Assembly (NCBI GenBank): GCA_016293915.1
Contig: JAEDCY010000002.1
Location: 92,325-156,324 of the forward strand
Origin: Treponema sp.
GTDB lineage: Bacteria; Spirochaetota; Spirochaetia; Treponematales; Treponemataceae
DNA length: 64,000 bases
Reading direction: 5' to 3'
A program made the translations under genes and the position numbers. Below are positions 25,122 through 33,267 of this stretch, one piece after another (position 1 is the first letter of the stretch; each line of letters starts with the position of its first letter). The notes beneath the pieces were generated by a model, which saw only the letters and a list, made by a program, of their open reading frames with translations, was not told the DNA's origin and ran no database searches.

Positions 25122-27689
25122 ATGGAACAATATAATGTTACAGGAATGAGTTGTGCAGCCTGTGCTGCCCGTGTTGAAAAAGCAGTAAATTCTGTTGATG
25201 GAGTAAAAAGCTGCGCTGTAAGTCTTCTTACAAATTCAATGAGTGTAGAAGGTAATGTAGCTCCTGAAGAAATCATAAAAGCTGTTGAAAAAGCAGGTTA
25301 TGGTGTAAGCCTGAAAAAGTCTTCTGGTAATGAAAAATCTCATGGTGGAAGACAGTCTTATGAAGATGAACTAAAAGATACTGAAACTCCAAAAATGAAA
25401 AAAAGGCTTATAGCATCAATTATTTTTTTAATTCCTTTGATGTATGTTTCTATGGGGCATATGATGTGGAAGTGGCCGATACCTGATTTTTTCAATGGAA
25501 ATCATCTTGCTATGGGGCTTTATGAACTTTTGCTTTCAGCTTTTGTAATGATAATAAATCAAAAGTTTTTTATAAATGGATTTAAAGGATTGATTCATCG
25601 GGCTCCTAATATGGATTCTCTTGTAGCTCTTGGTTCAGGTGCATCTTTTATCTACAGCGTGTTTGCACTTTTTGCTATGAGTAAAGCGATTATAGATGGA
25701 AACTCTGAAAAAATCATGTATTACATGAATCAGTTTTATTTTGAATCAGCAGCAATGATTCTTACTTTGATTACAGTTGGAAAAATGCTGGAAGCAAAAT
25801 CAAAAGGTAAAACTACAGATGCACTAAAAGCTTTGATGAAGATGGCTCCAAAAACAGCAGTTATTGTTGAGGGGAGCGGAGTTGATAAGATTGAAAAAAC
25901 AGTTCCAGTAGAGCAAGTAAAATCTGGAAATTATTTTGCAGTACGCCCGGGAGAAAGTATTCCGGTAGATGGAATTGTAATAGAAGGGGAAAGTGCCGTT
26001 AATGAAGCTGCCCTTACAGGTGAAAGTATTCCAGTAGAAAAACAGAAAGGAAGCAATGTTTCAGCTGCAACAATAAATACATCTGGTTATCTTTTATGTG
26101 AAGCTACACGTGTAGGTGAAGATACAACTCTTGCTGGTATTATTCGTATGGTAAGTGATGCAGCTGCGACCAAAGCTCCTATTGCTAAAATTGCTGATAA
26201 GGTTTCAGGGATTTTTGTACCGGCTGTAATAAGTATTTCTCTTATAACTTTTATTGTATGGCTTCTTACAGGGCAAACAATTGGTTATGCAGTTGCACGC
26301 GCTGTTTCTGTTCTTGTAATCAGTTGTCCTTGTGCACTTGGGCTTGCAACTCCGGTTGCAATAATGGTTGGAAACGGTATTGGCGCAAAATCAGGTATAT
26401 TATTTAAAACTGCTGCTGCTCAGGAAATGGCAGGTAAGACGCAAATTGTTGTTCTTGATAAAACCGGAACTGTCACAAGTGGAAATATGCAGGTAACAGA
26501 TGTAATTCCTGCTGAGAATATAAATAAAGACGATTTGCTTGAAACGGCTTATACTCTTGAAGTAAAAAGTGAACATCCGATTTCGAAAGCTATTGTCGAA
26601 TACACTCAAAAAAATCATATAAAACTTATTGATACAAAAGATTTTGAAATTAAAGCCGGAAATGGATTACATGCAAAAATAAATGGGACAGACATTTATG
26701 GCGGAAATACAAATTACATTACTAAAGTATGCTCTGAAAAAAATATTCCGGTATCTGTCTTATCTGAAATTTCAAAACTTGCAGGTCAGGGGAAGACTCC
26801 GGTTCTTTTTGCAAAGGAAAATTCAATTCTTGGAATTATTGCAGTTGCAGATACCATTAAAGAAGACTCTGCACAGGCTGTTTCTGAACTGAAAGATTTA
26901 GGCATTCATACAGTAATGCTTACAGGCGATAATGAAATAACTGCAGGTGAAATTGCTTCGCAAACTGGTGTAGATGAAGTTGTAGCTGGTGTATTACCAG
27001 ATGGAAAAGAAGCGGTAATCAGAAAGCTGATGGAAAAAGGAAAAGTAACAATGGTAGGGGATGGTATAAATGATGCACCTTCTCTTACCCGTGCAGATCT
27101 TGGAATTGCAATTGGTGCTGGTACTGATATTGCTATAGATGCTGCAGATATAGTTTTGATGAAGGGAAGTCTTCTGGATGTATCTGCCGCAATCAGACTT
27201 TCGCGTGCTGTAATCAAAAATATTCATGAAAATCTGTTCTGGGCATTTTTTTACAATGTAATTGGAATTCCACTGGCTGCCGGCTGTTATGTCTCTCTTT
27301 TTGGATGGACTTTGAATCCGATGTTTGGGGCTGCAGCAATGGGACTTTCCAGTTTCTGTGTAGTTACAAATGCCCTGCGGCTGAATTTTTTGAAAATCCA
27401 CGATTACCGGCACGACAAAAAAGTAAAGCATCCCGTTACGGGAAAACTGATAAATAATGAAAATCAAAGCAAGGAGTTAATTATGAAAATTTCTGTAAAA
27501 GGTATGATGTGTGAACATTGCGAAATGCATGTAAAAAAGGCACTTGAAGCAGTTGATGGAATTGAGTCTGCAGCAGCTTCGCATAAGGATGCCCTTGTAA
27601 CAATTGAAACTTCTAAAGCAGTTGATGAAAGCCTCATCAAAGCTGCTGTAGAAGATGCAGGTTACGAGTATGCAGGAATAATAGCTTAA
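25122..27689 (+). CDS. copA: P1B-type copper-exporting ATPase with fused C-terminal CopZ domain
   Basis: About 855 aa from ATG 25122 (GAGGA 6 bp upstream). The N-terminal heavy-metal domain has GMSCAAC; membrane helices follow from about residue 95; actuator TGES; the ion-binding helix has CPC (SCPCALGLATP); phosphorylation DKTGT; EHP in the N-domain; GDGINDAP hinge. It exports Cu(I) across the inner membrane. Unusually, a second heavy-metal domain (GMMCEHC) forms the last 68 residues after a hydrophilic linker, and a good internal start precedes it. The stop overlaps the stop of carB(N-half) on the other strand. Confidence 0.93.
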   Translation: MEQYNVTGMSCAACAARVEKAVNSVDGVKSCAVSLLTNSMSVEGNVAPEEIIKAVEKAGYGVSLKKSSGNEKSHGGRQSYEDELKDTETPKMKKRLIASIIFLIPLMYVSMGHMMWKWPIPDFFNGNHLAMGLYELLLSAFVMIINQKFFINGFKGLIHRAPNMDSLVALGSGASFIYSVFALFAMSKAIIDGNSEKIMYYMNQFYFESAAMILTLITVGKMLEAKSKGKTTDALKALMKMAPKTAVIVEGSGVDKIEKTVPVEQVKSGNYFAVRPGESIPVDGIVIEGESAVNEAALTGESIPVEKQKGSNVSAATINTSGYLLCEATRVGEDTTLAGIIRMVSDAAATKAPIAKIADKVSGIFVPAVISISLITFIVWLLTGQTIGYAVARAVSVLVISCPCALGLATPVAIMVGNGIGAKSGILFKTAAAQEMAGKTQIVVLDKTGTVTSGNMQVTDVIPAENINKDDLLETAYTLEVKSEHPISKAIVEYTQKNHIKLIDTKDFEIKAGNGLHAKINGTDIYGGNTNYITKVCSEKNIPVSVLSEISKLAGQGKTPVLFAKENSILGIIAVADTIKEDSAQAVSELKDLGIHTVMLTGDNEITAGEIASQTGVDEVVAGVLPDGKEAVIRKLMEKGKVTMVGDGINDAPSLTRADLGIAIGAGTDIAIDAADIVLMKGSLLDVSAAIRLSRAVIKNIHENLFWAFFYNVIGIPLAAGCYVSLFGWTLNPMFGAAAMGLSSFCVVTNALRLNFLKIHDYRHDKKVKHPVTGKLINNENQSKELIMKISVKGMMCEHCEMHVKKALEAVDGIESAAASHKDALVTIETSKAVDESLIKAAVEDAGYEYAGIIA
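27483..27689 (+). CDS. copZ: Copper chaperone CopZ from an internal start in copA
   Basis: AAGGAG at 27471-27476 is 6 bp from an ATG at 27483, in frame with copA. The product would be a 68-aa HMA protein, MKISVKGMMCEHC..., the exact size and boundaries of a free CopZ. So copA may yield both a fusion and a separate chaperone, or a former copZ lost the stop codon before it. E. coli makes CopA(Z) by frameshifting; this route would differ. Confidence 0.6.
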   Translation: MKISVKGMMCEHCEMHVKKALEAVDGIESAAASHKDALVTIETSKAVDESLIKAAVEDAGYEYAGIIA

Positions 27690-29374
27690 ATATTTTCCTG
27701 CAAAAAAGCTTCAGCTTCATTGTCTCCGCCGGTTGTAGAGTAAAAGTATGGAGTTTCCGCATCAAACTCGCCGGCACAGGTGTCAACCATTTTAAAAGAG
27801 CGCGGTGGGTAGAGAAGAGATGCTGAAACAAGTTCAGCATGACGAGTACTGTCACCCTGAACCTTCGCGGCACAGCCGCTCGGAGACTCGCTAAAAACAG
27901 TCCGCTGGACTGTTTTTTCACTGCTAACGCAGTGTCGCTCCCTATGTTTCAGGGTCTCTGCTTCCATTGTTACTATATTTACCAGCTTGTCCAAAAACCA
28001 TTCATCAATCTTAGTTATGCTATGAATCTCTTCAACTGTCATGAGTTTTCGTTTAAGGGCCTGATAGATTGCAAAAATTCTCTGGTCGGTGCACTGGGCA
28101 ACCCGCTCGCGGATTTTTGCATCGCCTTCTTTTTCAAAAGCCGGCAGGTTCAAATCTTTTACGCCAACTTCAAGTCCGCGGGCTGCCTTCAAGATTGCCT
28201 CTTCAAAGTTCTGACCTATTGCCATAACTTCGCCGGTTGCCTTCATCTGAGTACCGAGCTTGCGGGATGCATAAACAAATTTATCAAAAGGGAACTTCGG
28301 CATTTTTACAACTACGTAGTCAAGAACCGGTTCAAAGCAGGCCTTGGTTTTCTTTGTTACAAAGTTTGGAATCTCGTCCAGGGTAAAGCCTACAGCAATC
28401 AGAGCTGCTACCTTTGCAATAGGATATCCTGTTGCCTTAGAAGCCAGAGCAGACGAGCGGGAAACGCGAGGGTTTACTTCGATTACCGCATATTCAAACG
28501 AATCCGGATTCAGGGCAAACTGACAGTTACAACCACCTTCAATTTCGAGGGCGGAAATTATGTTGAGGGCTGCAGAGCGCAGCATCTGATATTCTTTATC
28601 TGCAAGTGTTACCGTTGGAGCAATTACAATTGAGTCTCCAGTATGAACACCGACCGGGTCAAAGTTTTCCATTGAACAGATTGTGATTACGTTTCCGGTT
28701 GAATCACGCATTACTTCAAACTCAACTTCCTTCCAGCCGGAAATACATTTTTCTACAAGAATCTGATGAATAGGCGAGCGGTGAAGTCCGTTGTGAGCAA
28801 TTTCGTCTAACTCACGTTCGTTAGTTACAATTCCGCCGCCGGTACCGCCAAGGGTAAAGGCCGGGCGGATAATTGCTGGAAAGCCGATTTCGTTGTGAAT
28901 GAAGTCTGCAGCGTCCTCGTAAGTTGTAACTACCTTTGAAGGGATACAAGGCTCGCCGATTGCTTCCATAGTGTCCTTAAACATCTGGCGGTCTTCTGCC
29001 TTGTCGATTGTTTCAGGGCGGGCACCAAGCAGCTGAACATTGTGTGAGGCGAGGAAGCCTGATTTTGCAAGCTCCATGCTGAGTGTGAGACCTGTCTGAC
29101 CGCCCAAAGTTGAAAGCAGGCTGTCCGGTTTTTCTTTTTCGATTATTCTTTCAAGTGTTCGCAGTGTAAGTGGTTCAAGGTAGATTTCATCTGCCATATA
29201 ATGGTCTGTCATCAATGTAGCAGGGTTTGAGTTTACAAGACAAACTTCAAGACCAAGAGATTTAAGGGCTTTGCAGGCCTGGTTACCGGCGTAGTCAAAT
29301 TCTGCCGCCTGTCCGATGATGATTGGTCCTGAGCCGATTACCATTACTTTGTGGATATTCTTATTTAGTGGCAT
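27686..29374 (-). CDS. carB: Carbamoyl-phosphate synthase large subunit, N-terminal half (split carB)
   Basis: 562 aa. Equivalent to the first half of CarB: KVMVIGSGPIIIGQAAEFDYAG, first ATP-grasp domain (RPAFTLGGTGGG, EVNPRVSRSSALASKATGYPIA), oligomerisation region, ending at VDTCAGEFDAETPYFYST, where full-length CarB has VDTCAAEF...YMYST. The split is therefore at the natural boundary between halves. The insert at 27818-27958 adds HAELVSAS and SESPSGCAAK near the C-terminus. It follows carA by 19 bp and shares its leader. Confidence 0.94.
   Translation of the reverse strand: MPLNKNIHKVMVIGSGPIIIGQAAEFDYAGNQACKALKSLGLEVCLVNSNPATLMTDHYMADEIYLEPLTLRTLERIIEKEKPDSLLSTLGGQTGLTLSMELAKSGFLASHNVQLLGARPETIDKAEDRQMFKDTMEAIGEPCIPSKVVTTYEDAADFIHNEIGFPAIIRPAFTLGGTGGGIVTNERELDEIAHNGLHRSPIHQILVEKCISGWKEVEFEVMRDSTGNVITICSMENFDPVGVHTGDSIVIAPTVTLADKEYQMLRSAALNIISALEIEGGCNCQFALNPDSFEYAVIEVNPRVSRSSALASKATGYPIAKVAALIAVGFTLDEIPNFVTKKTKACFEPVLDYVVVKMPKFPFDKFVYASRKLGTQMKATGEVMAIGQNFEEAILKAARGLEVGVKDLNLPAFEKEGDAKIRERVAQCTDQRIFAIYQALKRKLMTVEEIHSITKIDEWFLDKLVNIVTMEAETLKHRERHCVSSEKTVQRTVFSESPSGCAAKVQGDSTRHAELVSASLLYPPRSFKMVDTCAGEFDAETPYFYSTTGGDNEAEAFLQENI
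27818..27958. repeat. carB: Family B plus family E repeat inside carB (N-half)
   Basis: GATGCTGAAACAAGTTCAGCATGAC, then CGGAGACTCGCTAAAAACAGTCC / GGACTGTTTTTTC and GTCGCTCCCTA, closed by CCCTGAA / TTTCAGGG. Same composite as in the rlmK-like gene at 60-175. Confidence 0.85.
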
Positions 29375-29391
29375 AGCAGTTTATTTCTCCT

Positions 29392-29420
29392 TGTCATTCT
29401 GAACTTGTTTCAGAATCTAT
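29392..29420. repeat. Family B repeat at the carA end
   Basis: GTCATTCTGAACTTGTTTCAGAATC between the carA stop and the carB(N-half) start; it overlaps the end of carA. Confidence 0.65.
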
Positions 29421-30617
29421 TATCATTTTCAAGAATCTGTCGAACAAAAAGTTTGTGTCGTGTGGACCGCCGCAGGCTTCAGGGTGAAATTGAACACTGA
29501 AGGCCGGAATGTCTGTGTAGGTAATGCCTTCAACCGTTCCGTCGTTTACGTTGAAAAAAGACATTTTTGCGTAAGGTGGAAGTGAGGTGTTTTCTACTGC
29601 GTAGCCGTGGTTCTGGCTTGTGATGTAGACGCGGCCTGTTTCGGTGTCTTTGCAAGGATGGTTTCCGCCGCGGTGTCCGTATTTGAGTTTGCTTGTTTTA
29701 CAGCCGCGGGCCAGGGCCAGCATCTGATGGCCGAGACAGATTCCGAAGATTGGGATAACTCTGGTGGTTGAGCCGTCAGCGGTGGTTGAGTAGGCCGAAG
29801 GCCGTATCGAAACCACCTGCTTATTGTATTCACACAATTTTCTAATTTCTTCGATAACGCTGATGTTTTCCGCAGGGTCGCCCGGGCCGTTACTGAGCAT
29901 GATTCCGTCGGGCTGCATTTTGAGTACTTCTTCTGCAGTGGTATTGTATGGAACTACGGTAACCTTACAGCCGCGTTTTACGAGCTCGCGCTGAATGTTG
30001 AGTTTGGCGCCGAAGTCGAAGAGAACGATGTGGGGGGCGTTGCGGGGGTGCTCCCCCGCAGAGAGGGTAGCGTAGGCCACCGCAGGCGAAGCCGAGGAGG
30101 CTGGAGCGCAGGGAGAGGCTTCTCCCCCCTTAGTCTGAACTAACTTTACTGCATCGGTGATTTTGTAGTCTTTGATTTTTGCCAGAAGTTCTTGTGGGCG
30201 GAGATTATCTGCGTTTTTTCCGCTTACTATCATTCCGTTCATGACTCCGGCTTCTCGCAGTCGTTTTGTGAGGGCACGGGTGTCGATGCCGCAGATGCCG
30301 ATGATACCCTGGGCTTTAAGAAAGTCGTTGAGCTGGCCTGAGCAGCGGAAATTTGAAGGCTGGTCGCAGAGTTCTCGTACGATGTAGCCGCGTACCCAGG
30401 ATTTTTTGCTTTCGTAGTCTACCGGAATATCTCCGTAATTTCCTATGAGGGGGAAGGTCTGTGTGACTATCTGGCCGTAATAGCTTGGATCGGTGAGGGT
30501 TTCGAGGTAGCCTGTCATTCCAGTTGTAAATACTGTTTCGCCGATTGTTGAGCCTGTTGCTCCAATTGATTTTCCTTCGAATACTGTTCCATCTGCCAGA
30601 ATTAAAAACGCCTTCAT
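29394..30617 (-). CDS. carA: Carbamoyl-phosphate synthase small subunit (glutaminase)
   Basis: About 407 aa from ATG 30617 (AGGAG 5 bp upstream); the longer in-frame start lies in a repeat. N-terminal CPSase domain (GTVFEGKSIGA, GMTGYLETLTDPSYYGQ) and class I amidotransferase domain with the nucleophile in IFGICLGHQ and HPEACGGP. Supplies ammonia from glutamine to CarB for arginine and pyrimidine synthesis. Two in-frame inserts: family C at 30032-30130 and family A at 29763-29817. Confidence 0.96.
   Translation of the reverse strand: MKAFLILADGTVFEGKSIGATGSTIGETVFTTGMTGYLETLTDPSYYGQIVTQTFPLIGNYGDIPVDYESKKSWVRGYIVRELCDQPSNFRCSGQLNDFLKAQGIIGICGIDTRALTKRLREAGVMNGMIVSGKNADNLRPQELLAKIKDYKITDAVKLVQTKGGEASPCAPASSASPAVAYATLSAGEHPRNAPHIVLFDFGAKLNIQRELVKRGCKVTVVPYNTTAEEVLKMQPDGIMLSNGPGDPAENISVIEEIRKLCEYNKQVVSIRPSAYSTTADGSTTRVIPIFGICLGHQMLALARGCKTSKLKYGHRGGNHPCKDTETGRVYITSQNHGYAVENTSLPPYAKMSFFNVNDGTVEGITYTDIPAFSVQFHPEACGGPHDTNFLFDRFLKMIIDSETSSE
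29763..29817. repeat. carA: Family A repeats inside carA
   Basis: A partial and a full copy; on the minus strand the full copy encodes VVSIRPSAYSTT, as in gltB, gltD and dapF. It lies just before the active-site segment IFGICLGHQ. Confidence 0.85.
30032..30130. repeat. carA: Family C repeat inside carA
   Basis: GGGGGGCGTTGCGGGGGTGCTCCCCCGCAG...GGGTAGCG...GGGAGAGGCTTCTCCC, encoding an Ala/Ser/Pro-rich loop (GGEASPCAPASSASPA) between the two CarA domains. Confidence 0.85.
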
Positions 30618-30627
30618 TGTAACTCCT

Positions 30628-30652
30628 GGTGGTTTCGACAGGCTCAACCACC
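30628..30652. repeat. Short family A repeat in the carA leader
   Basis: GGTGGTTTCGACAGGCTCAACCACC, between the terminator and the carA Shine-Dalgarno sequence. Confidence 0.75.
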
Positions 30653-30752
30653 GAAAAAAAAGGCGTTCATTCCATCTGGGGACAATAATTCCTCACATCG
30701 AATGAACGCCTTTGTTCTTTTATGTTATACAGCGTATGAAAAATATCGTCAA
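30653..30752 (-). promoter_or_regulatory. carA promoter and ANTAR-type hexaloop/terminator
   Basis: Minus strand: -35 TTGACG (30747-30752), 17-bp spacer, -10 TATAAC (30724-30729), then at about +1 GAAC-[AAAGGC]-GTTC (30704-30717). The loop has A1/G4. Terminator AAAGGCGTTCATTC / GAATGAACGCC followed by eight T spans 30653-30713. The transcript starts almost exactly with the hexaloop stem. Confidence 0.88.
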
Positions 30753-30760
30753 TAGATATT

Positions 30761-30782
30761 AGTAGTATTTATTAGTACTACT
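30761..30782. promoter_or_regulatory. Palindromic operator between divergent carA and dapF promoters
   Basis: AGTAGT-N10-ACTACT, 22 bp, placed between the two -35 boxes (30747-30752 and 30784-30789). The same half-sites and spacing occur at the gltB promoter, suggesting a shared DNA-binding regulator. Confidence 0.6.
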
Positions 30783-30783
30783 A

Positions 30784-30881
30784 TTGACATTTTGCAATAA
30801 TATAGTTAAAACAGACTAACGGCAAAGAGGTCGTAGATATAAATCTCCTCAGGGGACTTATGTCTACGACCTCTTTTTTTT
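30784..30881 (+). promoter_or_regulatory. dapF promoter and ANTAR-type hexaloop/terminator
   Basis: -35 TTGACA (30784-30789) with a -10 near 30806-30812, then ACGGC-[AAAGAG]-GTCGT (30819-30834), overlapping the terminator arm AAGAGGTCGTAGA, which pairs with TCTACGACCTCTT before the T-run (30825-30881). Confidence 0.85.
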
Positions 30882-30896
30882 GTCTGGAGGCGGAAA

Positions 30897-31832
30897 TTGA
30901 AGTTTACAAAAATGCATGGTTGTGGAAACGACTATATTTATTTTGATTGCACTAAAAGTGATTTTCCGGGTGGGGCAGAAGGCGAATGTAAGGCAGCAAT
31001 AAAATTGTCTGACCGTCATTTAGGAATCGGCGGAGACGGAATCATCATTATAAAAAAAGGTATTAAAGCTGATTTTGAAATGGTTATGTACAATGCGGAC
31101 GGAAGCAGAAGTCAGATGTGTGGTAATGGAGTTCGCTGTGTAGGAAAGCTTGTTTATGATGCGGGTTACACTAAAGGACGTGAGTTTACCGTTGAGTCAA
31201 TGGGTGCCGTTAAGCTTTTGACTGTTGTTGAAGGCGAGCGAGGTGACAGGCAGACTAGACTTTCTGTTGATATGGGAAAGCCGATTCTTGCTGCTTCGAA
31301 AATACCTGTGGCGGTGGTTGAGTGCTCGCGAAGCGAGTGTATCGAAACCACTGGTGACTCTGAGGTGGTTTCGATACGACCTTCAGTCTACTCAACCACC
31401 GTAATTTCCTATCCGCTGACAATTGGTGGAATTAAATATAAAACAACCTGCGTTTCAATGGGAAACCCTCATGCGGTTGTTTTTATAGATAAAAAGCCAG
31501 CTGATTTTCCTGTGTGCGAAATTGGTCCGCTTTTTGAAAACAATGCTTTCTTCCCGGAACGTACAAACACCGAGTTTGCATACGTTGAAGACCGTCGCAC
31601 AATCTGGATGCGCGTTTGGGAGCGTGGAACCGGCGAGACTCTTGCCTGCGGAACTGGAACCTGTGCAACGGTCGTTGCGGCAATTTTGAATGGCCTTGTT
31701 GATGCAGGTGAGAAAATAACCGTGCATCTGCTGGGCGGCGATCTGGAGATTGTCTGGAGTGGTCGGGAAGAAGACAGCGTTTTTATGACCGGTCCGGCAG
31801 AGACGGTATTTACAGGGGAAATTGAATTGTAA
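30897..31832 (+). CDS. dapF: Diaminopimelate epimerase
   Basis: 311 aa, TTG start at 30897 behind GGAGG; the terminator ends just upstream. Interconverts LL- and meso-diaminopimelate for lysine and cell-wall synthesis. The two catalytic cysteines are in MCGNGVRC and ACGTGTCA. Length exceeds the usual 270-280 because of paired family A inserts at 31313-31400. Likely operon with dapL. Confidence 0.95.
   Translation: MKFTKMHGCGNDYIYFDCTKSDFPGGAEGECKAAIKLSDRHLGIGGDGIIIIKKGIKADFEMVMYNADGSRSQMCGNGVRCVGKLVYDAGYTKGREFTVESMGAVKLLTVVEGERGDRQTRLSVDMGKPILAASKIPVAVVECSRSECIETTGDSEVVSIRPSVYSTTVISYPLTIGGIKYKTTCVSMGNPHAVVFIDKKPADFPVCEIGPLFENNAFFPERTNTEFAYVEDRRTIWMRVWERGTGETLACGTGTCATVVAAILNGLVDAGEKITVHLLGGDLEIVWSGREEDSVFMTGPAETVFTGEIEL
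31313..31400. repeat. dapF: Paired family A repeats inside dapF
   Basis: An inverted copy (31313-31351) encodes VVECSRSECIETT and a direct copy (31364-31400) encodes VVSIRPSVYSTT. The same two peptides, reversed in order, occur in gltB. Confidence 0.9.
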
Positions 31833-31837
31833 GTAAT

Positions 31838-31913
31838 AGTGATTTAGATACGGCCTTCGGCCTACTCAATCACCGGAGGTTGAGTAGACACAAAGTGTCG
31901 TATCGAAACCACC
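31838..31913. repeat. Two family A repeats between dapF and dapL
   Basis: GTGATTTAGATACGGCC...CTACTCAATCACC followed by an inverted copy ending TATCGAAACCACC. The first copy has matched changes in both arms (GTGATT/AATCAC), which keeps the stem paired. Confidence 0.8.
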
Positions 31914-31932
31914 TTCAGTAGGAGAACTAATT

Positions 31933-33138
31933 ATGAAAATCAACAAGAACTTTTTAGACCTTGAGGCGTCTTATCTTTTTTCAACTGTAAACAAAAAGAC
32001 CCGTGACTTTATTGCAGCTCACCCGGAGGCAGATGTTATTAAGCTTTCAATCGGCGATGTTACAAAGCCGCTTTGTCCTGCAGTTATTGAGGCAATGCAT
32101 AAGGCAGTAGATGAAATGGCTGATGAGAAAACTTTCCGCGGCTATCCGCCAGAACAGGGCTATGATTTTATCCGCCAAAAGATTCTGGAATGGGATTACA
32201 CAAAGCGGGGAATTAATCTTAAACTAGATGAGATTTTTCTTTCTGACGGGGCAAAATCAGACTGCGGAAATATCGGCGACATATTTGCAACCGACAACAC
32301 AGTTGCAATCTGCGACCCGGTTTATCCTGTTTATATCGATACAAATATCATGAATGGCCGCAAAGACAAAATCATTATTCTGCCATGCAGCTCTGAAACA
32401 AACTTTCTGCCCGCCATCCCGGAATCCGGTGACCCTGTACCAGATATCATTTATTTGTGTTTTCCCAATAATCCGACAGGAACCGTGGCTCCAAAAAGCT
32501 ATCTTAAAAAATGGGTTGATTATGCAAATGCCCATCACAGCCTGATTCTTTTTGATTCAGCTTATGAGGCTTTTGTTATTGAGCCTGATGTACCAAAATC
32601 AATTTACGAAATAGAAGGCGCCAAATCCTGTGCAATTGAACTTCGCTCTTTCTCTAAGACTGCAGGTTTTACAGGTTTGCGATGCGGTTATACTGTTGTT
32701 CCGCACGAACTTGTATTTGATGATACAGAGCTCAACGCTTTGTGGTTCCGCCGTCAGTCAACAAAATTCAACGGAGTATCATATATTACTCAGCGCGCTG
32801 CCGAAGCTATTTATTCAGATGAAGGACAGAAACAGATTCAGGATAATCTTATTTTTTACCGCGAAAATGCCCGCCTGATTTTTGAAGGAGTAACGGCAGC
32901 TGGCTTCAAAGCCTTTGGTGGAAAAAACTCTCCTTACGTATGGCTGCAGATTCCGGAAGGCTTTACAAGCTGGAGCTTCTTCGATGAGCTTTTGGAAAAA
33001 TGTCATGTTGTAGGTACTCCTGGCAGCGGCTTTGGGAAAATGGGAGAAGGTTATCTTAGACTAACTGGATTTGGCAGCCGAGATCGTACAAAAGAAGCTG
33101 TGGAGAGAATCAAAAACATCTTGACGGATACTTTATGA
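31933..33138 (+). CDS. dapL: LL-diaminopimelate aminotransferase
   Basis: 401 aa, class I/II PLP aminotransferase. The PLP lysine lies in RSFSKTAGFTGLRCGYTVVP, a DapL-type context; CFPNNPTG and CDPVYPVY are further cofactor-binding segments. It converts tetrahydrodipicolinate directly to LL-diaminopimelate, bypassing acylated intermediates, and its product is the substrate of the upstream DapF. GTAGGAGAAC precedes the ATG. The pheA promoter begins inside its last codons. Confidence 0.92.
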   Translation: MKINKNFLDLEASYLFSTVNKKTRDFIAAHPEADVIKLSIGDVTKPLCPAVIEAMHKAVDEMADEKTFRGYPPEQGYDFIRQKILEWDYTKRGINLKLDEIFLSDGAKSDCGNIGDIFATDNTVAICDPVYPVYIDTNIMNGRKDKIIILPCSSETNFLPAIPESGDPVPDIIYLCFPNNPTGTVAPKSYLKKWVDYANAHHSLILFDSAYEAFVIEPDVPKSIYEIEGAKSCAIELRSFSKTAGFTGLRCGYTVVPHELVFDDTELNALWFRRQSTKFNGVSYITQRAAEAIYSDEGQKQIQDNLIFYRENARLIFEGVTAAGFKAFGGKNSPYVWLQIPEGFTSWSFFDELLEKCHVVGTPGSGFGKMGEGYLRLTGFGSRDRTKEAVERIKNILTDTL

Positions 33139-33149
33139 TACGATAATAT
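33121..33149 (+). promoter_or_regulatory. pheA leader promoter
   Basis: -35 TTGACG (33121-33126), 17-bp spacer, -10 TAATAT (33144-33149). The expected start (about 33156-33157) coincides with the ATG of the leader peptide, suggesting a leaderless mRNA. Confidence 0.6.
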
Positions 33150-33156
33150 TTATACA

Positions 33157-33249
33157 ATGATTTTTGGAATTACATTTTTTACATTTGCTTTTTTCTCATT
33201 TTTTGCCTTTTATTTTTTTGGCAAGAAGAGTGTTATACGAAAAGCATAG
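33157..33249 (+). CDS. Phe-rich leader peptide of pheA
   Basis: A 30-aa ORF: MIFGITFFTFAFFSFFAFYF then FGKKSVIRKA. Eleven of the first 21 residues are Phe. It lies between a promoter and a terminator upstream of prephenate dehydratase, as expected of an attenuation leader peptide sensing charged tRNA-Phe. It has no Shine-Dalgarno and probably starts at the 5' end of the mRNA. I could not identify an antiterminator pairing. Confidence 0.75.
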   Translation: MIFGITFFTFAFFSFFAFYFFGKKSVIRKA

Positions 33250-33267
33250 AATGTAAAAATGACTTAT

